Part shown: piece after piece, positions 45,530 to 56,019 of the stretch
Layout of the letters: each line of letters begins with the position of its first letter
Position numbering within the stretch: position 1 is the first letter of the stretch
The notes under the pieces: model-generated
The model's input: only the letters and a program-made list of their open reading frames with translations
What the model was told of the DNA's origin: nothing
Database searches by the model: none
NCBI GenBank assembly: GCA_944472155.2
Contig: OX235275.1
Coordinates: 53,895,228 to 53,959,227 of the forward strand
Reading direction: 5' to 3'
Source of the DNA: Trichobilharzia szidati
Taxonomy: Eukaryota > Platyhelminthes > Trematoda > Strigeidida > Schistosomatidae
Length of the DNA: 64,000 nucleotides
Program-made: the position numbers and the translations under genes

Positions 45530-46430
45530 TTTTGATAAAGTCCAGCAGTGTTACATCTACAGTAATATTTACTGATGACCACATTTCAAACACAATTTGT
45601 TGCTGCTCATAATCATGTCAAGGCACTACTCACACAACTTTCTAACTTCGTTTATGTAATTCCATTATTTTCAATCGCTTGACTTGATTGGTAGTAGTAT
45701 TTTCCATATTTCCGGTATGAGTGATCAGTCATTCCTATTACAGGTGTCGGGTACAGACTCGATGAACCAGGAAGGATTCAGTAATCAATCTCTCTCTCCA
45801 CCTACTTAGATTACTTCTTAGAGTCTTAACCCTCTCCCACCCTGTTGTGTGGCTGTGTGTTAATGCATGCAGTGCAGTGCAATTGCTGAGCTTTTTTCTA
45901 AATTACTTATCTTCTCGGGGTCAACGATTCTTACCTTAGCTAAATTCTTATGTTCTGACAGACAATTTGACTACCCCTGACCTACTAGCTTGACCTGTGT
46001 AGTTGACCTAACTCACAGTCATTGCAAGGTATTTTGTAAATTATATTATTTCGTCTAATTGGGTCAACCTACAGGGTCCTTTAACCTACAGGGCTTGTTC
46101 CTGAGTGAGTTTGTAAGTTTAAGTGCCACTCTAATTTCTCCTTTATTAAGAATCCTGCGTAGGGCCTCAGATGTCCCCTCCTTATGTGGCATAATTGTAG
46201 ATGCCTTATATTCTCTCTTATTTATGTTATCATCATTAGTTTCACCATTATTTTTAGTTGGCTTTTAACCTTTTCTCACCTTCCTAATGAATTTTATAGG
46301 ATAATTATTTGATACTAACGTTTCTTCTATCTGTTTTATTTCATCGTTTAGGTCATTTTTTGTGCTACTTAATGCTACTGCTCGGTTTGTTAGACACTTA
46401 ACTAAGCCTGCCTTTACAGATAGATAACGG
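45530..46430 (-). mobile_element. Penelope-like family B copy
   Basis: Minus strand from 46430: SVKAGLVKCLTNRAVALSS-type coding, IKQIEETLVSNNYPIKFIRK, a STIMPHKEGTSEALRRILNK-like block, the GIY-YIG region near 46000-45960, and the 3' hairpin GAGCAGCAACAAATTGTGTTTG near 45600. It has stops and shifts. It parallels 13029-14097. Confidence 0.65.
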
Positions 46431-46929
46431 ATGAGATGAATTAAGGTCTAAATATCCATTGCAATCCATTAACTGTTAACTGATATATGCATATTTCATT
46501 ATAATAAAGGTTTTTGTATTTCCCAATGAATGAAAAACAAAACGATATTGTTTTTACTGACGTTTCAATATTTAATGCTAATAGCTTTATCAAAGTATTG
46601 TGAAAATAATTGACACCTTTTATTCGCCTTTAAAATTATTTCTCCAGCTATCAAATAATAATTTTGCATAAGTTGTAACTATTTTCTAATCCTATGCAAT
46701 TTTGTCTCTAAGCCCCTTGTAATCTATATTCGTAGCTTCAAAATTTCATATTAAGTTGAAAATTATTATCACCTTCGTTACTATGTGGAATTAAACGAAT
46801 AAGAATTGTATCCATGTAAACTAATTTATATAAATGCGATTGTACAGCTTTTGAGAATGAAATTGCCGAAAAAATCGCCATCTTTGCTGAACTTCTTGTT
46901 CTTTTCAATTTAATGTTCCGATGGGTATT

Positions 46930-47125
46930 TTCCACGATTCAAATGAAGAGACAAACATGATAACACAACAAGCATCATTCATCATCAGAAAGAAAAATTC
47001 GAAGGAAGTCGCCTCTTTTGCTTACCTAGTCAGGATCACTTCAACTACAGGCGGTGGCGCAGATGAGGATGTCAAAATTACGATCGGAAAAGCCAGACAT
47101 ACAGTCAATAATCTGAAATAATTTT
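46930..47125 (+). mobile_element. RTE connector fragment
   Basis: Reads KEVASFAYLVRITSTTGGGADEDVK and IGKARHTVNNLK, the region between FADD and LLYGSETW in the RTE copies. It follows a Penelope-type 3' leader at 46830-46925 and is truncated at both ends. Confidence 0.6.
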
Positions 47126-47494
47126 CAAGACTTACTTTGTAGGGATTCGATTAGTTTAAAGTTTGACCACGGAGTGAGACATCGGTTAGAGAACCACTGA
47201 AAACTAATAGAGAGTATTTGACAGCTGTTTTGGTCTAGTTCTTTAACTGATATCTATGGGAAAACTTAGAGCAAATCAAATCCCTGCAAAACTAACCCAC
47301 TTGAAAATTAATCTGATGCACGCTACAGGATAAAGAAGTTGCCTGGAGTGAGTTCCAGTGAGAGGTCGTAACCTGTGGGGTCAACCCTGGTCAGGAGTGA
47401 GGACAGATACTCGCCTCGCATGAAATTAGCTGGTGGTGTTGGTAGCGTTAAAATCACAAATTATTAGAAGTTAAAATTCATGCAGCTGCCAATC

Positions 47495-47665
47495 AGTCGG
47501 ATGTGTCCCAATGGCTGAATGGTCGTTAACGAGCTTGACTTGTAAGCAGAAGGTCTTAGGTTCGAAACCTGCTTGATGAGTCCTGGACTAGGAAGACATA
47601 GCTGAACAGTACTGCAGTGCTGGTTTTCAGTGGTTCTCTAACTAATATCGATCAGTGATCAAACT
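47495..47665 (+). repeat. SM-alpha-like SINE, variant with compact ribozyme-like core
   Basis: TGTCCCAATGGCTGAATGG head, GGTTCGAAACCTGC, then CTTGATGAGTCCTGGACTAGGA and ACAGTACTGCAG. The GATGAGTCC spacing equals that of the published schistosome hammerhead, but the GAAAC strand reads AGACAT. Confidence 0.6.
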
Positions 47666-48189
47666 TGAAACAAATATGAAATAAGTGTGGAAATCAACTT
47701 CACTCAACATAAAGAATAAGACCCGGATTTTCAACACTGATGTTAGGTTAGTTCTTCTATGTATTACAGAGATATGGCGCACGCGTAACTGAAAGCGCTT
47801 TCCAACAGGATACTTCTGACTCTTATTAGTAACATATGGAGATTGTGAAATCATACTCTTACAGACGTGACATCGACCGTAACAATTCCCTACACAGGTT
47901 TCACGTCGTCTCTTATGAACTTTTTATCTAGACTAGAAGATGAAGCTGAGTAATCTGAGATTTCAGAAGCAGTACATTTATTATCTACAATAAGACCCAT
48001 TACAGCGATCTCGAATAACCTCACCTATCAAAATAGACTTAATGAATTCATCTTTTCAACATCACAATTTATAAAATGACAAAAATGAAAACGTACTCCA
48101 AAGGTGCACAAACCTTCTTACTACCTCAATATCCTAAAATCCAAAGTAAAAGCCATCCAATACACCTTCGTTTTCTATGAAGTTTATTA

Positions 48190-48885
48190 ATCCAACGACT
48201 GTGAGGTCAATCACATAGGTCAAGCTAGTAGATTGGGGGTAATGAGATTGTCGGAACATAAGAATTTAGTGGCTAAGGTTAGAATGGTTGACCCCGAGAA
48301 GATAAGTAATTTAGAAAAAAGCTGAGCAATTGCACTACATGCATTAACACACAATCACACAATAGGATGGGAGAGGGTTAAGATTCTAAGAAGTAATATA
48401 GGTAGGTAGAGAGACAGATTAATTACTGAATCCTGGTTCACTGAGTCTACACACAACACATACAACAGAAATGATTCAATGCAAATACCAGAGATATGTA
48501 TGGAGGATATTATTACCACCAGTCAGTCAAATCAGAGGAGGATAATAAATAATCTTAAAATTCTATTTCAATTCACGTACATCACAACATCCTAACAAGT
48601 TACTTATTATGACTATAAAAACACTCGTCTTACTTCCCATCTGATTGTAATTGATCAATAACACTCATATTATTATTTCTGAATGTACTTTATCTTATAT
48701 TGATTTTATTCAAATGTCTAATCATCAATCCCACTCATGTATATAAATGAAGCAAGAAATTTGTGTAAGTGATTTGATATGATTATGAGCAGCAATAAAT
48801 TGTGTTCGAAACGTGGTCATCAGTTAATATTACTCTATCACAACACTGTGTGAGTTATCAAAATAAAATCTTATCCATAATGGAG
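48190..48885 (+). mobile_element. Penelope-like family B 3' part
   Basis: NDCEVNHIGQASRLGVMRLS is followed by EHKNLVAKVRMVDPEKISNL, ALTHNHTIGWERVKILRSN and a 3' region longer than in other copies. The hairpin is at 48785-48810 (GAGCAGCAATAAATTGTGTTC), and the copy ends AAAATCTTATCCATAATGGAG. Confidence 0.65.
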
Positions 48886-48889
48886 TTAA

Positions 48890-49985
48890 TCCAACGACTG
48901 CTGGATATTTTCGTTATTTATTCCATCCCTTGACTTCAAGCTGTGAAGCTTTATTAGTGGAGGTGTGAGGCTGCTAACTGCAAGTCCAAACTTCGCTTTA
49001 ATCCTCACTTAATGCTGTCAGGTAAAATAGGCTTCGGTTTAAGATTCCGTTGGCTGCGAATGGCACCAAGATCTTGGGCACGGTTGGCGAATAATGCTCA
49101 TTCTTTACATACATACATACATACTTATATACATGCATACATTTTATATTAAGCTGTTATCTTAATATATTGGTCAGAGTAACAAAATTCCCAAGGAGAA
49201 TCCTCAATCCCCAAAAAACGATGAACAAATGAAGAGTACTCAGCTGTTTTATTCATGAGAATTACTTGATAAAAGGTGAACAGTAAGCAGTAAGATTGTA
49301 AAAAACAAAAACACATTAATAAATATTACTAATGATGACTAGCATTGTAGAAAAAAAATCAATAGAAGCGGATGATTTAAGTCTTCTGGATCAGTGGGGA
49401 AAAATTCTTCCTGTTGACTGACACTTTCCATCATGATGTCCCGTTGGCATTATCAAGATTCTGTTTCATTTTCATGAAGGATGTAACTTTTGACTTTTGG
49501 ATGTGCCTATTCAAGAGAAATAAATGACATAAAGAAAGCGGGAGATATAAGTAGTATTGTATACTATCAGAGAGTCAAACTGTGACGTGTGCTACTGATA
49601 AGATTCATCAGTAGTATATAAGGCGACATTCATTGGCACGAAAAAAAACCAAATAACGGAGAGAGCAAATGAACCAGTATTGTAGCAAAAAGTGGGAGAC
49701 ACGAAAAGAAGACGAAAAACACAATATGAAGATCAGAAGTAGCGGGCAAACAGCGGAAGATCCGTGCAAATGATGATTTGGAGATAAGGTTCACATAATT
49801 TCCTTAGATAGAGATAGTAAATTCCAAATAAACATTCTCTCACCAAGTATTTTGTCTGCTACCACTGCAATATGACCACTGGGAGTCGAACCCTAGCCAA
49901 TTTCCTGGAAGACAGCCATGATAACCTCTACATCTCAGTCACAGTTGTAAGTGTCACCTCCAACAGGCCAGCCGAAGTGGATAAG
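48890..49985. other. Unassigned sequence before the LTR pair
   Basis: Contains a CATACATACATAC run near 49101, and otherwise unique DNA. 49866-49945 has GGGAGTCGAACCCTAGCC and CAGCCATGATAACC, a reversed tRNA-like B box, hinting at another SINE head. No coding evidence. Confidence 0.3.
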
Positions 49986-49989
49986 CAAT

Positions 49990-50293
49990 TGTGGTGAGAG
50001 CTGGCTGCTAGCCAAAGTTGGTAGACAGTAATTGACGTCAATGTTTATGTCCCCAATATTGGTGGTGAGAAAATGAGAACAAAGGCTTTGCGTAGGCGGA
50101 TACAGTTAGCATATGGATGATCTGACACAACCACAAAGAGATGGAAAGTTAACTTTCTGTGAGAAACAACCAATCAAAAGACTGTATTTTCTACTAACAA
50201 TAATCTAAAATAATGTACACGAAAATCTATAAATATGTGTTGATTTTCCTTAATAAACGATCTGTTGCCTGGTCCTTGTCTTCTGTTTTTACA
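49990..50293 (+). repeat. Solo LTR-like element, copy 1
   Basis: The element begins TGTGGTGAGAGCTGG and ends TTTTTACA, flanked on both sides by CAAT (49986-49989 and 50294-50297), a 4-base direct repeat of the size LTR integrases make. It has a TATAAATA box near 50229 and AATAAA near 50253, as an LTR promoter and poly-A site would. No internal coding region adjoins, so it is most simply a solo LTR. Confidence 0.55.
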
Positions 50294-50344
50294 CAATGAC
50301 TCCAGAAATACATCAGCATTTATCTCTTTTCTCTGCTGCCTCCG

Positions 50345-50655
50345 ATTAATCTGATTCCACAATCTTTCGTTTCCTCTCTACATAATCTCCTCTGGGTCAC
50401 CTTTGAAACCTTGCCCAAATCACCATTTCCCACTTAGGTTCCACTTGAGAGCTTGTCTGGCGTGTGCCATCATTCAATGGTCTCCTGAACGTATATCCGG
50501 TCCATTTGCATTTATTTTTCCACATATTTGTTGAACAAAAGGTTCTTAGTCAGTTCATTGCCTGCTAGAGTTCCTCGTTATTTATCCTTCCTGGTGGGTC
50601 AGTCATCTGATTTCCAGTACGCAGTGAAGGGTGGAGGCTGGTGAGAAAAGTCTAC
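50345..50655 (-). mobile_element. RTE 3' fragment between two LTR copies
   Basis: Minus-strand remnant of the RTE C-terminus (EEIM, GFEGDPEEI-like, KWKWTGYTFRRPLNDGTR-like). It lies between the LTR copies at 49990 and 50664. Confidence 0.55.
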
Positions 50656-50663
50656 AGCCTACA

Positions 50664-51011
50664 GTGGAGAGAGCTGGCTGCAAGCCGAAATTGGCAGACA
50701 GTAATTTACGTCAATGTTTACGTCCCCAATATTGGTCATGAGAAAAATAAGAATAAAGACTGATTCAACAACCAACCACAGCAGACTTTGCGTAGGTGGA
50801 TACAGTTAGCATATTATATATGATCTGACATTCAAGAAACAGCCACAGAGAAGAGATGAAAGATTAACTTTCAGTGAGAAACAACCACCAATCAGAAAAC
50901 TGTGTTTTTCTGCTAACAATAATCTATAATAATGTACGTGAAAATCTATAAATACATGTTGATTTCCTTAATAAACTATCTGTTGCCTGGCCCTTGTCTT
51001 CTGTTGTTACA
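50664..51011 (+). repeat. LTR-like element, copy 2
   Basis: Homologous to 49990-50293 over its whole length, same orientation, with extra blocks around 50750-50780 and 50818-50840. It keeps TATAAATA and TAATAAAC and ends GTTGTTACA. The start is AGTGG instead of TGTGG and no flanking duplication is seen, so its left edge may be damaged. Confidence 0.5.
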
Positions 51012-51013
51012 AT

Positions 51014-51320
51014 ATGTTACCTGATGAATTTGTCTGGATAGCTATTTTCAATCAATATGTCATATACAATGCTAAGTTCATCTTCAGCCACCTCTTCTGA
51101 GCATATAGCTGTGTAACCCTGTGGCTGAGGGTCCTTACTAAATTTCTTCTGTACTGGAGAGGAACGAAGCTGCGAAAACAATCCTTAACATCTAACTTGA
51201 GGACAATATATGCACTGAGACCATTTAAATGAAACTCTTCTGAACCTAGCCAAAATGTGCAACCTTTGAAATGAAACTCTGAGGATACCCAGTTGAGAGT
51301 ATGGAGGATTCCAGTCACTG
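51014..51320 (-). mobile_element. Penelope-like family A, upstream connector
   Basis: Reads LDVKDCFRSFVPLQYRRNLV and RTLSHRVTQLYAQKRWLKMN, matching the SWVPISQKRNLIRSLATRIR start of the ORF at 35843. It adjoins the second LTR copy at 51011. Confidence 0.55.
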
Positions 51321-51372
51321 CATTCAGGATTGAAATCTCCCCCCACCTACTTATTTCAGACCAAGTATATGA
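51281..51372 (+). repeat. Direct repeat, left copy
   Basis: GAGGATACCCAGTTGAGAG through CTGCATTCAGGATTGAAATC to AAGTATATGAAC is about 90% like 52842-52937. The two copies bracket 1.5 kb holding SINEs, repeat family F and the Merlin fossil. Confidence 0.6.
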
Positions 51373-51394
51373 ACAGTATCGTCAGCCCTAATAT

Positions 51395-51900
51395 TTTCTT
51401 TGGACACTAGTAACTAGTGTGACGTGTCTAGTCCTTTCCTTGGTGCAGACTGAATTCTCTCAGTCAGGCTTGCAATGTGGCCACCATTCTAGGTAGCTTA
51501 CCATCACGGTGAACATTGATTTGATGATATTAGATAGTTGGAGACAGTCGGCCACAGGAAGCCTTGCCTGACCTAGGTTTCGTGCTAGTTGGCACTCACT
51601 CGTCAGCAAGGCGTATCTGCAACCTAGTGTCGAATGAAAATACCCACTACAGTCCTACAGGAGGTCAATCGCGAGCCCCAATAGCTCATTGGTAACGTCT
51701 CTGACTACAGGTAGCACTGGGTGACGTGGGTTCGAATCTCAGAAGGGACAGGAGTTCCTTTAATGTGGTTGCAGATACGCCTTGCTGACTTGTGAGTGCC
51801 AACTAGCACGAAATCTAGGTCAGGCAAGGCTTCCTGTGGCCGATTGCCTCCAACTATCTAATATCAGCCCTAATACATTAGCTGTCACTACTGGATAAAT
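51395..51900. repeat. tRNA-like fold-back SINE (family C), best-preserved palindrome
   Basis: Arms 51526-51623 and 51767-51865 are nearly perfect inverted repeats of about 98 bases. The 143-base loop carries TAGCTCATTGGTAACG (A box, from 51682) and GGGTTCGAATCTC (B box, 51728-51740). A transcript would be a long hairpin. Confidence 0.75.
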
Positions 51901-51934
51901 GAGCTCTAACCATTCAGTTAAGAGGATCTATCAC

Positions 51935-52264
51935 GGTTAGTCTAAGCCACATAAGAAGGTGTAGACTTCCTGGTTGGGGTCCTCGGGACGGTAAAAACCA
52001 ATGGTTGGAAACAATTGGTGACATGGCTCAAAATCGTTCTCAATGGCTGGTGCAGATGCGTCCACTCCTTGTGACTCATGATTTCCAATGAAACTGTTTT
52101 GTTCTTCGTTATTACTATTCCTTTGTCTCACACCTCTGTTTACTGTCTCTATTATGCTTTTCTTCTACTTTCTTCTCTTGCTTTACGTGCTACATGGAGT
52201 GTGGTGACTTGAACTGCCGCACATATGTGCAAAGTTCTATGTCGAAAACCGACCGACCGACTGA
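51935..52264 (-). repeat. Dispersed 330-base repeat (family F), copy 2
   Basis: Homologous to 33930-34265, with a CCGACCGACCGACTGACC border at 52248-52266. The copy's upstream end falls exactly where the Merlin transposase frame stops, so it probably inserted into or truncated that element. An ORF of 64 codons within it (TIGFYRPEDPNQEVYTF) has no recognisable domain. Confidence 0.6.
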
Positions 52265-52752
52265 CCTAGATCGTCCGCGATTGTACTTCTTTATAAGGAC
52301 CTTATCATCGATATGAACGACTACACCGGCTCCTCCCAACACTTGAGTAATACTATTCATTTTCCACGATGCTAAATCTCGACAAAACTGGAACTATTGC
52401 ACAGTAAACGTTAACGTGTTTTCTGTCTGAGCCGCAGTTGATCTCACCCCGAACTTTAAAATCCAGTAATGACACATAAACAGGATATTCGTCAACGAAA
52501 GTTTCGATTTTTCAAAGAAAGTTTATAGAAGACAATTAACTGAGAGTGTCACTTACCACTACGAACACTTATTCGTTTCCTACACTGTGTACATCTAAAT
52601 ATATATCCATCAATAACCTGGGTATACGGCTGCAGGTTCATAGAAGCATCACAACTACATATCCGAGTACGTCCTATTAATCCATTATCTAAGCAGTATT
52701 GAAAAACGTGATCTGGGTGAAATTTGCGTCTCAGCAGATGAACAGCGTTCAT
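52265..52752 (-). pseudogene. Merlin (IS1016-like) DNA transposase fragment
   Basis: From ATG 52752 the frame gives a short helical head, a zinc-ribbon-like Cys region (RICSCDASMNLQPY, FRCTQCRK) and RISVRSG, the typical lead-in of IS1595/IS1016-family transposases. After a 34-base interruption starting GTAAGT, a second frame continues with FFEKSKLSL, CHYWILKFGVRSTAAQTE, FCRDLASWK, LGGAGVVVHIDD and KKYNRGR. The Asp codon at 52319-52317 in HIDD sits where the first catalytic Asp of the DDE triad is expected. One TAG (52396-52394) replaces an expected Trp. The rest, including the second Asp and the Glu, is lost where a SINE-like repeat abuts at 52264. Merlin is known from Schistosoma mansoni. 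Terminal inverted repeats were not found. Confidence 0.75.
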
Positions 52753-52841
52753 TTTCACGCTAGAATAATGATAAGTTTCCTCAACCAACGACTAGCAAGC
52801 GTTCGCACTCCTGGGACGCTATTCTTGAACTTTGCCGCCCC

Positions 52842-52937
52842 GAGGATACCTAGTTGAGAGTATGGAGGATTCCAGCCGCTGCATTCAGGATTCAAATCTC
52901 CCCGCCCCCTACTTAATTCAGCCTAAGTATATGACTG
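52842..52937 (+). repeat. Direct repeat, right copy
   Basis: Partner of 51281-51372. It ends about 30 bases before the donor of exon C of the unidentified gene, so it is the intron sequence immediately following that exon. Confidence 0.6.
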
Positions 52938-52967
52938 CATAAAAATAAGACGGAAGACAGGACTTAC

Positions 52968-53126
52968 TTCACATAACCAGTCCAAATATTCTTCAATGGA
53001 CATATCTAAAACACGCATTCGAATAAAATCAATAGCCACAGTAGTAGCTGGCAGGAGAATTTCCCATAGCGTGAGAGACTGTAGAACACGGGTAAACGAT
53101 AACACAGTGAACTGACTTGGTGATAA
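52968..53126 (-). CDS. Unidentified multi-exon gene, exon C
   Basis: The acceptor ends in CCATTACAG above 53126 and the donor after 52968 is GTAAGT. The 159 bases are exactly 53 codons, phase 0 in and out, containing LSPSQFTVLSFTRVLQSL, LPATTVAIDFIRMRVLDM and EEYLDWLCE. The segment is helical and amphipathic. Joined to exons A and B it gives a continuous 134-residue stretch with no stop. The next exon to the left was not found in the window. A Merlin transposon fossil sits about 200 bases further downstream, presumably in the next intron or beyond. Confidence 0.6.
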
Positions 53127-53384
53127 CTGTAATGGAAAGATAAAATAAAAGAAATACACACAAATACACGGGGTTATGTAATGTTATCTGTCAGCAATTG
53201 AGTGACACTTACTAACGGCCAAGAATTTTATAGGATTATATTGTTTCTCGTACAAAAAACGATTTTATTATCAAACACCTTGGTGTCCAGCTGTTAAATT
53301 TGATGATACTGCCTTGAACCAGATGAAGATTCTGTGATCTGTAGCTTTCAGAGAGATATATATTCAAAGCTCCCTGTGAGGTTT

Positions 53385-53830
53385 CAAAAGCCTGACAGAT
53401 AGACAAGAGGCAGCGCAGCAGTTTCGTGCCATGACTCTGAAATCAGGTAATGGTGAAAAACCTACTTTAGCAGGCAATTTCAGCGCCTGAGGAAGTACCT
53501 GAGGCTCAGTTACCGTCGTTTCAGTTTATCGGAAATGTTTCAGATGCTAAATTCCATCAACTATAATTGGCTAACGCAGCACAGCTAATGGGTACTGGCG
53601 AGTTAGAGAAGATAACCAGACAGGTGTTGAGCACAACCACAGCTACAACAGAGTCAACAAAATGAGTCACTGGGAATAACAAATTGAAAATTTGAAGCAG
53701 AAAATAGCAGTACTAAAAATGAGCGTCAGGCGATATCGATGTTCTTCATGTGACAAAACAGGGACACTGGCGGAAGTACTTCCAAGAGAGACAACCGATT
53801 TCATTTTTGACAATATAATGTAGGTTATTT
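53385..53830 (+). pseudogene. LTR-retrotransposon Gag remnant with broken zinc knuckle
   Basis: DRQEAAQQFRAMTLKSGNGE and KPTLAGNFSA open the fragment, and near 53735 RCSSCDKTG is followed, after one extra base, by HWRKYF. This is a CX2CX4HX4C nucleocapsid knuckle with a one-base insertion and the last Cys changed to Phe. It is likely a Gypsy/Metaviridae-type Gag. It is on the plus strand, opposite to the unidentified gene. Confidence 0.5.
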
Positions 53831-53949
53831 CTGTTCAGCTAGACAAGAGGCCACTTAAACAGAACTAAATTCTGATAGTCAGGGTCATACATAGTAAGAC
53901 ATCTATCTGTTCAAGTGTATGTCCAATTATCTATGGTTTTGAAATTATT

Positions 53950-54950
53950 ATTGTTATTATTGTTCCATTGGGTTCCTAGTGGAACATAGGGCTTCAACTG
54001 CACGTCTCCACTTGCTTCTGTCTTCTGCTGTACTTTTCACCTGCATCCATGTTAGTCCATACTGTTTCAACTCCTCTTCACACAATCTCGTCCATGTCAC
54101 CCTTGCACTGACGTCCCACTCGCCGCTTCCCTTTCGGGTTCCACTCGAGCAATGGTCTGACGCGCGATGTCACCCAGCAGCCTCCTCAGTGAGTGACCAA
54201 TCCACCTCCACTTTCTCCTGCATATTTGTTGATTGTTTTGTTTGTTCCCATAGTTTCTTGTTGGTTCTTGTTCTTTCCGGCCATCTGATCTTCAGTATTG
54301 AACGAAGACAGTTGTTGATAAAGGTCTTCAACAGGCTGTTGGAAATATTCTTTGTGACCCGCTGCCAAGTTTCTGATTCGTATAGAAGAAGTGACTAGCT
54401 TGACGTTTGTATTGAAAATCCGAATCATTTTGTTGTTGATGCTGAGTGACGAAGATTTCCTGATTGGTTTCAGGTTGATGGATGTATTTCTTGCCTTCCT
54501 GATTCTCGATTTGACATCCTCGTCCGTTCCTCCTGTAGTTGAGACAATACTCCCTAGATAAGTGAAAGAAGTAACCTCTTTCAAATCCCTCTCGTTGATG
54601 GTGATTGGCGCTGGATGTTGCTATTGTTGTTGTTGTTGGTTGGGTGGGTGGTTATTTTCATAACCTCCGTGTTGTCTGTGTTCACCTGCAGTCCTGTCTC
54701 TACTGCTTCTTCCACCAGTTTGTTGGTTTTTGCTTGTAACTCTTCGATTTTGTAACATCAAACGTAAATCATCCACAAAATCCAGGTCTTCTAGGTTCTT
54801 CACGTCGGTCCAGGATATCCCTGTCTTCTCGTTTCCCACTGTGTGACGCATAATCCAGTCCACCACAATTAGGAATATCATTGGTGATAATAAGCACCCT
54901 TGTCTGACTCCTGTGTTTACTCCAAACGCTTCGCTGAGTTTTCCGTTTTG
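53950..54950 (-). mobile_element. RTE copy, subfamily B
   Basis: In minus-strand order it has DWIMRHTVGNEKTGISWTD and NLEDLDFVDDLRLM, a FADD motif mutated to FVDD. Then come KEVTSFTYLGSIVSTTGG, NNKMIRIFNTNVK and the C-terminal block, ending at the GGAACAATAATAACAATAAT tail near 53955. It lies between exons B and C of the unidentified gene's span, in the same orientation as the gene. Confidence 0.75.
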
Positions 54951-55570
54951 AAATTGGTAATTTCTATTTCATTTAGCTATGTAATAAAATTAGAAATACA
55001 CAGTGCCGACTTGGACGTTCAAGTAATGCCTGGGTGACTGTTGCTTTCCAGATGGGAAAGTTGCTTCCTTCCTGGAATACTTGGATTAGAAGAAGTATTT
55101 GTTTTGCATAGCTGCAGAGCCCATGAGACAACTACTTGAAGCCAGTCACACATACAGATTGTCTGAATGGATTTTTGAAGTCGTATCCATATGAAGATCT
55201 TTCTATCATCTACGAACATCTGTAAGGTAAGCCGGGATCAACTTTTTCTAACCTCCCTCCAGCATCCCAGAGCGAAAATGCAGCAAAGCTGGCTAGCTGG
55301 CCATCTGAGGGGAACACTTTACTGCCTTTATACTCCTATTCGCCCTCAGAAAACTTATTCTACGATGATAATTGCTTCTAGTCTGACTGTTACCTGAAAG
55401 ACTTTTCTGTCATAGTAGGACCTGTGAAAATAATCGTTCCAGCCAATATAGCTAGTTGAGTTCATGAGATATTCAGGCCTGACCATGACGTCAAGATTGC
55501 ATCTAACGGTCGGGAATAAAAATAACAATATTAATAATAGTAATAATAATACAAGGTTGAAGTTACTCAC

Positions 55571-55658
55571 CTGAGCATAAATTTTAAGTTTTGACAGGAC
55601 ATACTTAATTTTGTGTTCATTTAATAATTCTGCCAAATCGATTAACAAATCCACATAC
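55571..55658 (-). CDS. Unidentified multi-exon gene, exon B
   Basis: The acceptor TTTTAATTTTAG is above 55658 and the donor GTGAGT follows 55571. The 88 bases give one base that completes the Trp codon from exon A, then 29 codons including YVDLLIDLAELLNEHKIKYV and SKLKIYAQ. This is a leucine-rich amphipathic helical pair. Only this reading frame is open, and it ends in phase 0, which matches the exon at 53126. The splice signals are strong, but the product is not recognised. A second in-frame candidate lies just downstream near 55380-55470 and is discussed under rejected items. Confidence 0.6.
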
Positions 55659-55834
55659 CTAAAATTAAAAAGAACAAAACAGAGAGGGAAACAAATAGAC
55701 AAACAGTAAGAAATGGAATAAGTATAAAAATTATCTGCACTTTGATATTTCGGGATAGGGTCACTGGTTTCACGCCGAAGCTCCTTTCTTTCTCTCACCC
55801 TCTCCGAGGTTAAGATTGGCTAGTTAATTAGGCT

Positions 55835-55995
55835 TGGTGATATGGAGGAAATTGTGTAGACAGGAGATCCAAGTCTGTAGGAGATCGTGAGAAAAGCAAG
55901 AGAGGATTGCGGAGAGCAAATTGAAATGGAAATGTGCTGTGGAAGTCCTCTGTTTCCCTTGCAACCCAAGGGAATACTGATAATAATAATAATAA
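55835..55995 (+). mobile_element. RTE terminal tail fragment
   Basis: This holds the last part of the RTE (GGAGGAAATTGTGTAG, then AACCCAAGGGAATACTG and an AATAATAATAATAAG tail). It is about 160 bases, in the intron between exons A and B of the unidentified gene and antisense to it. Confidence 0.5.
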
Positions 55996-56019
55996 GTACA
56001 TAATAGAAAATCGATTGCT

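Noticed and set aside
49105..49140. CRISPR-like short repeats (CATA)n
   Set aside because: Simple microsatellite; no spacers, and the genome is eukaryotic.
55384..55500. Possible minus-strand exon ending KVFQ with donor GTAACA, in phase with exon C
   Set aside because: All its usable acceptors require phase 2 entry while exon B ends in phase 0, so it could only replace exon B. The acceptor context is weak. A mutually exclusive exon cannot be excluded but is not supported.
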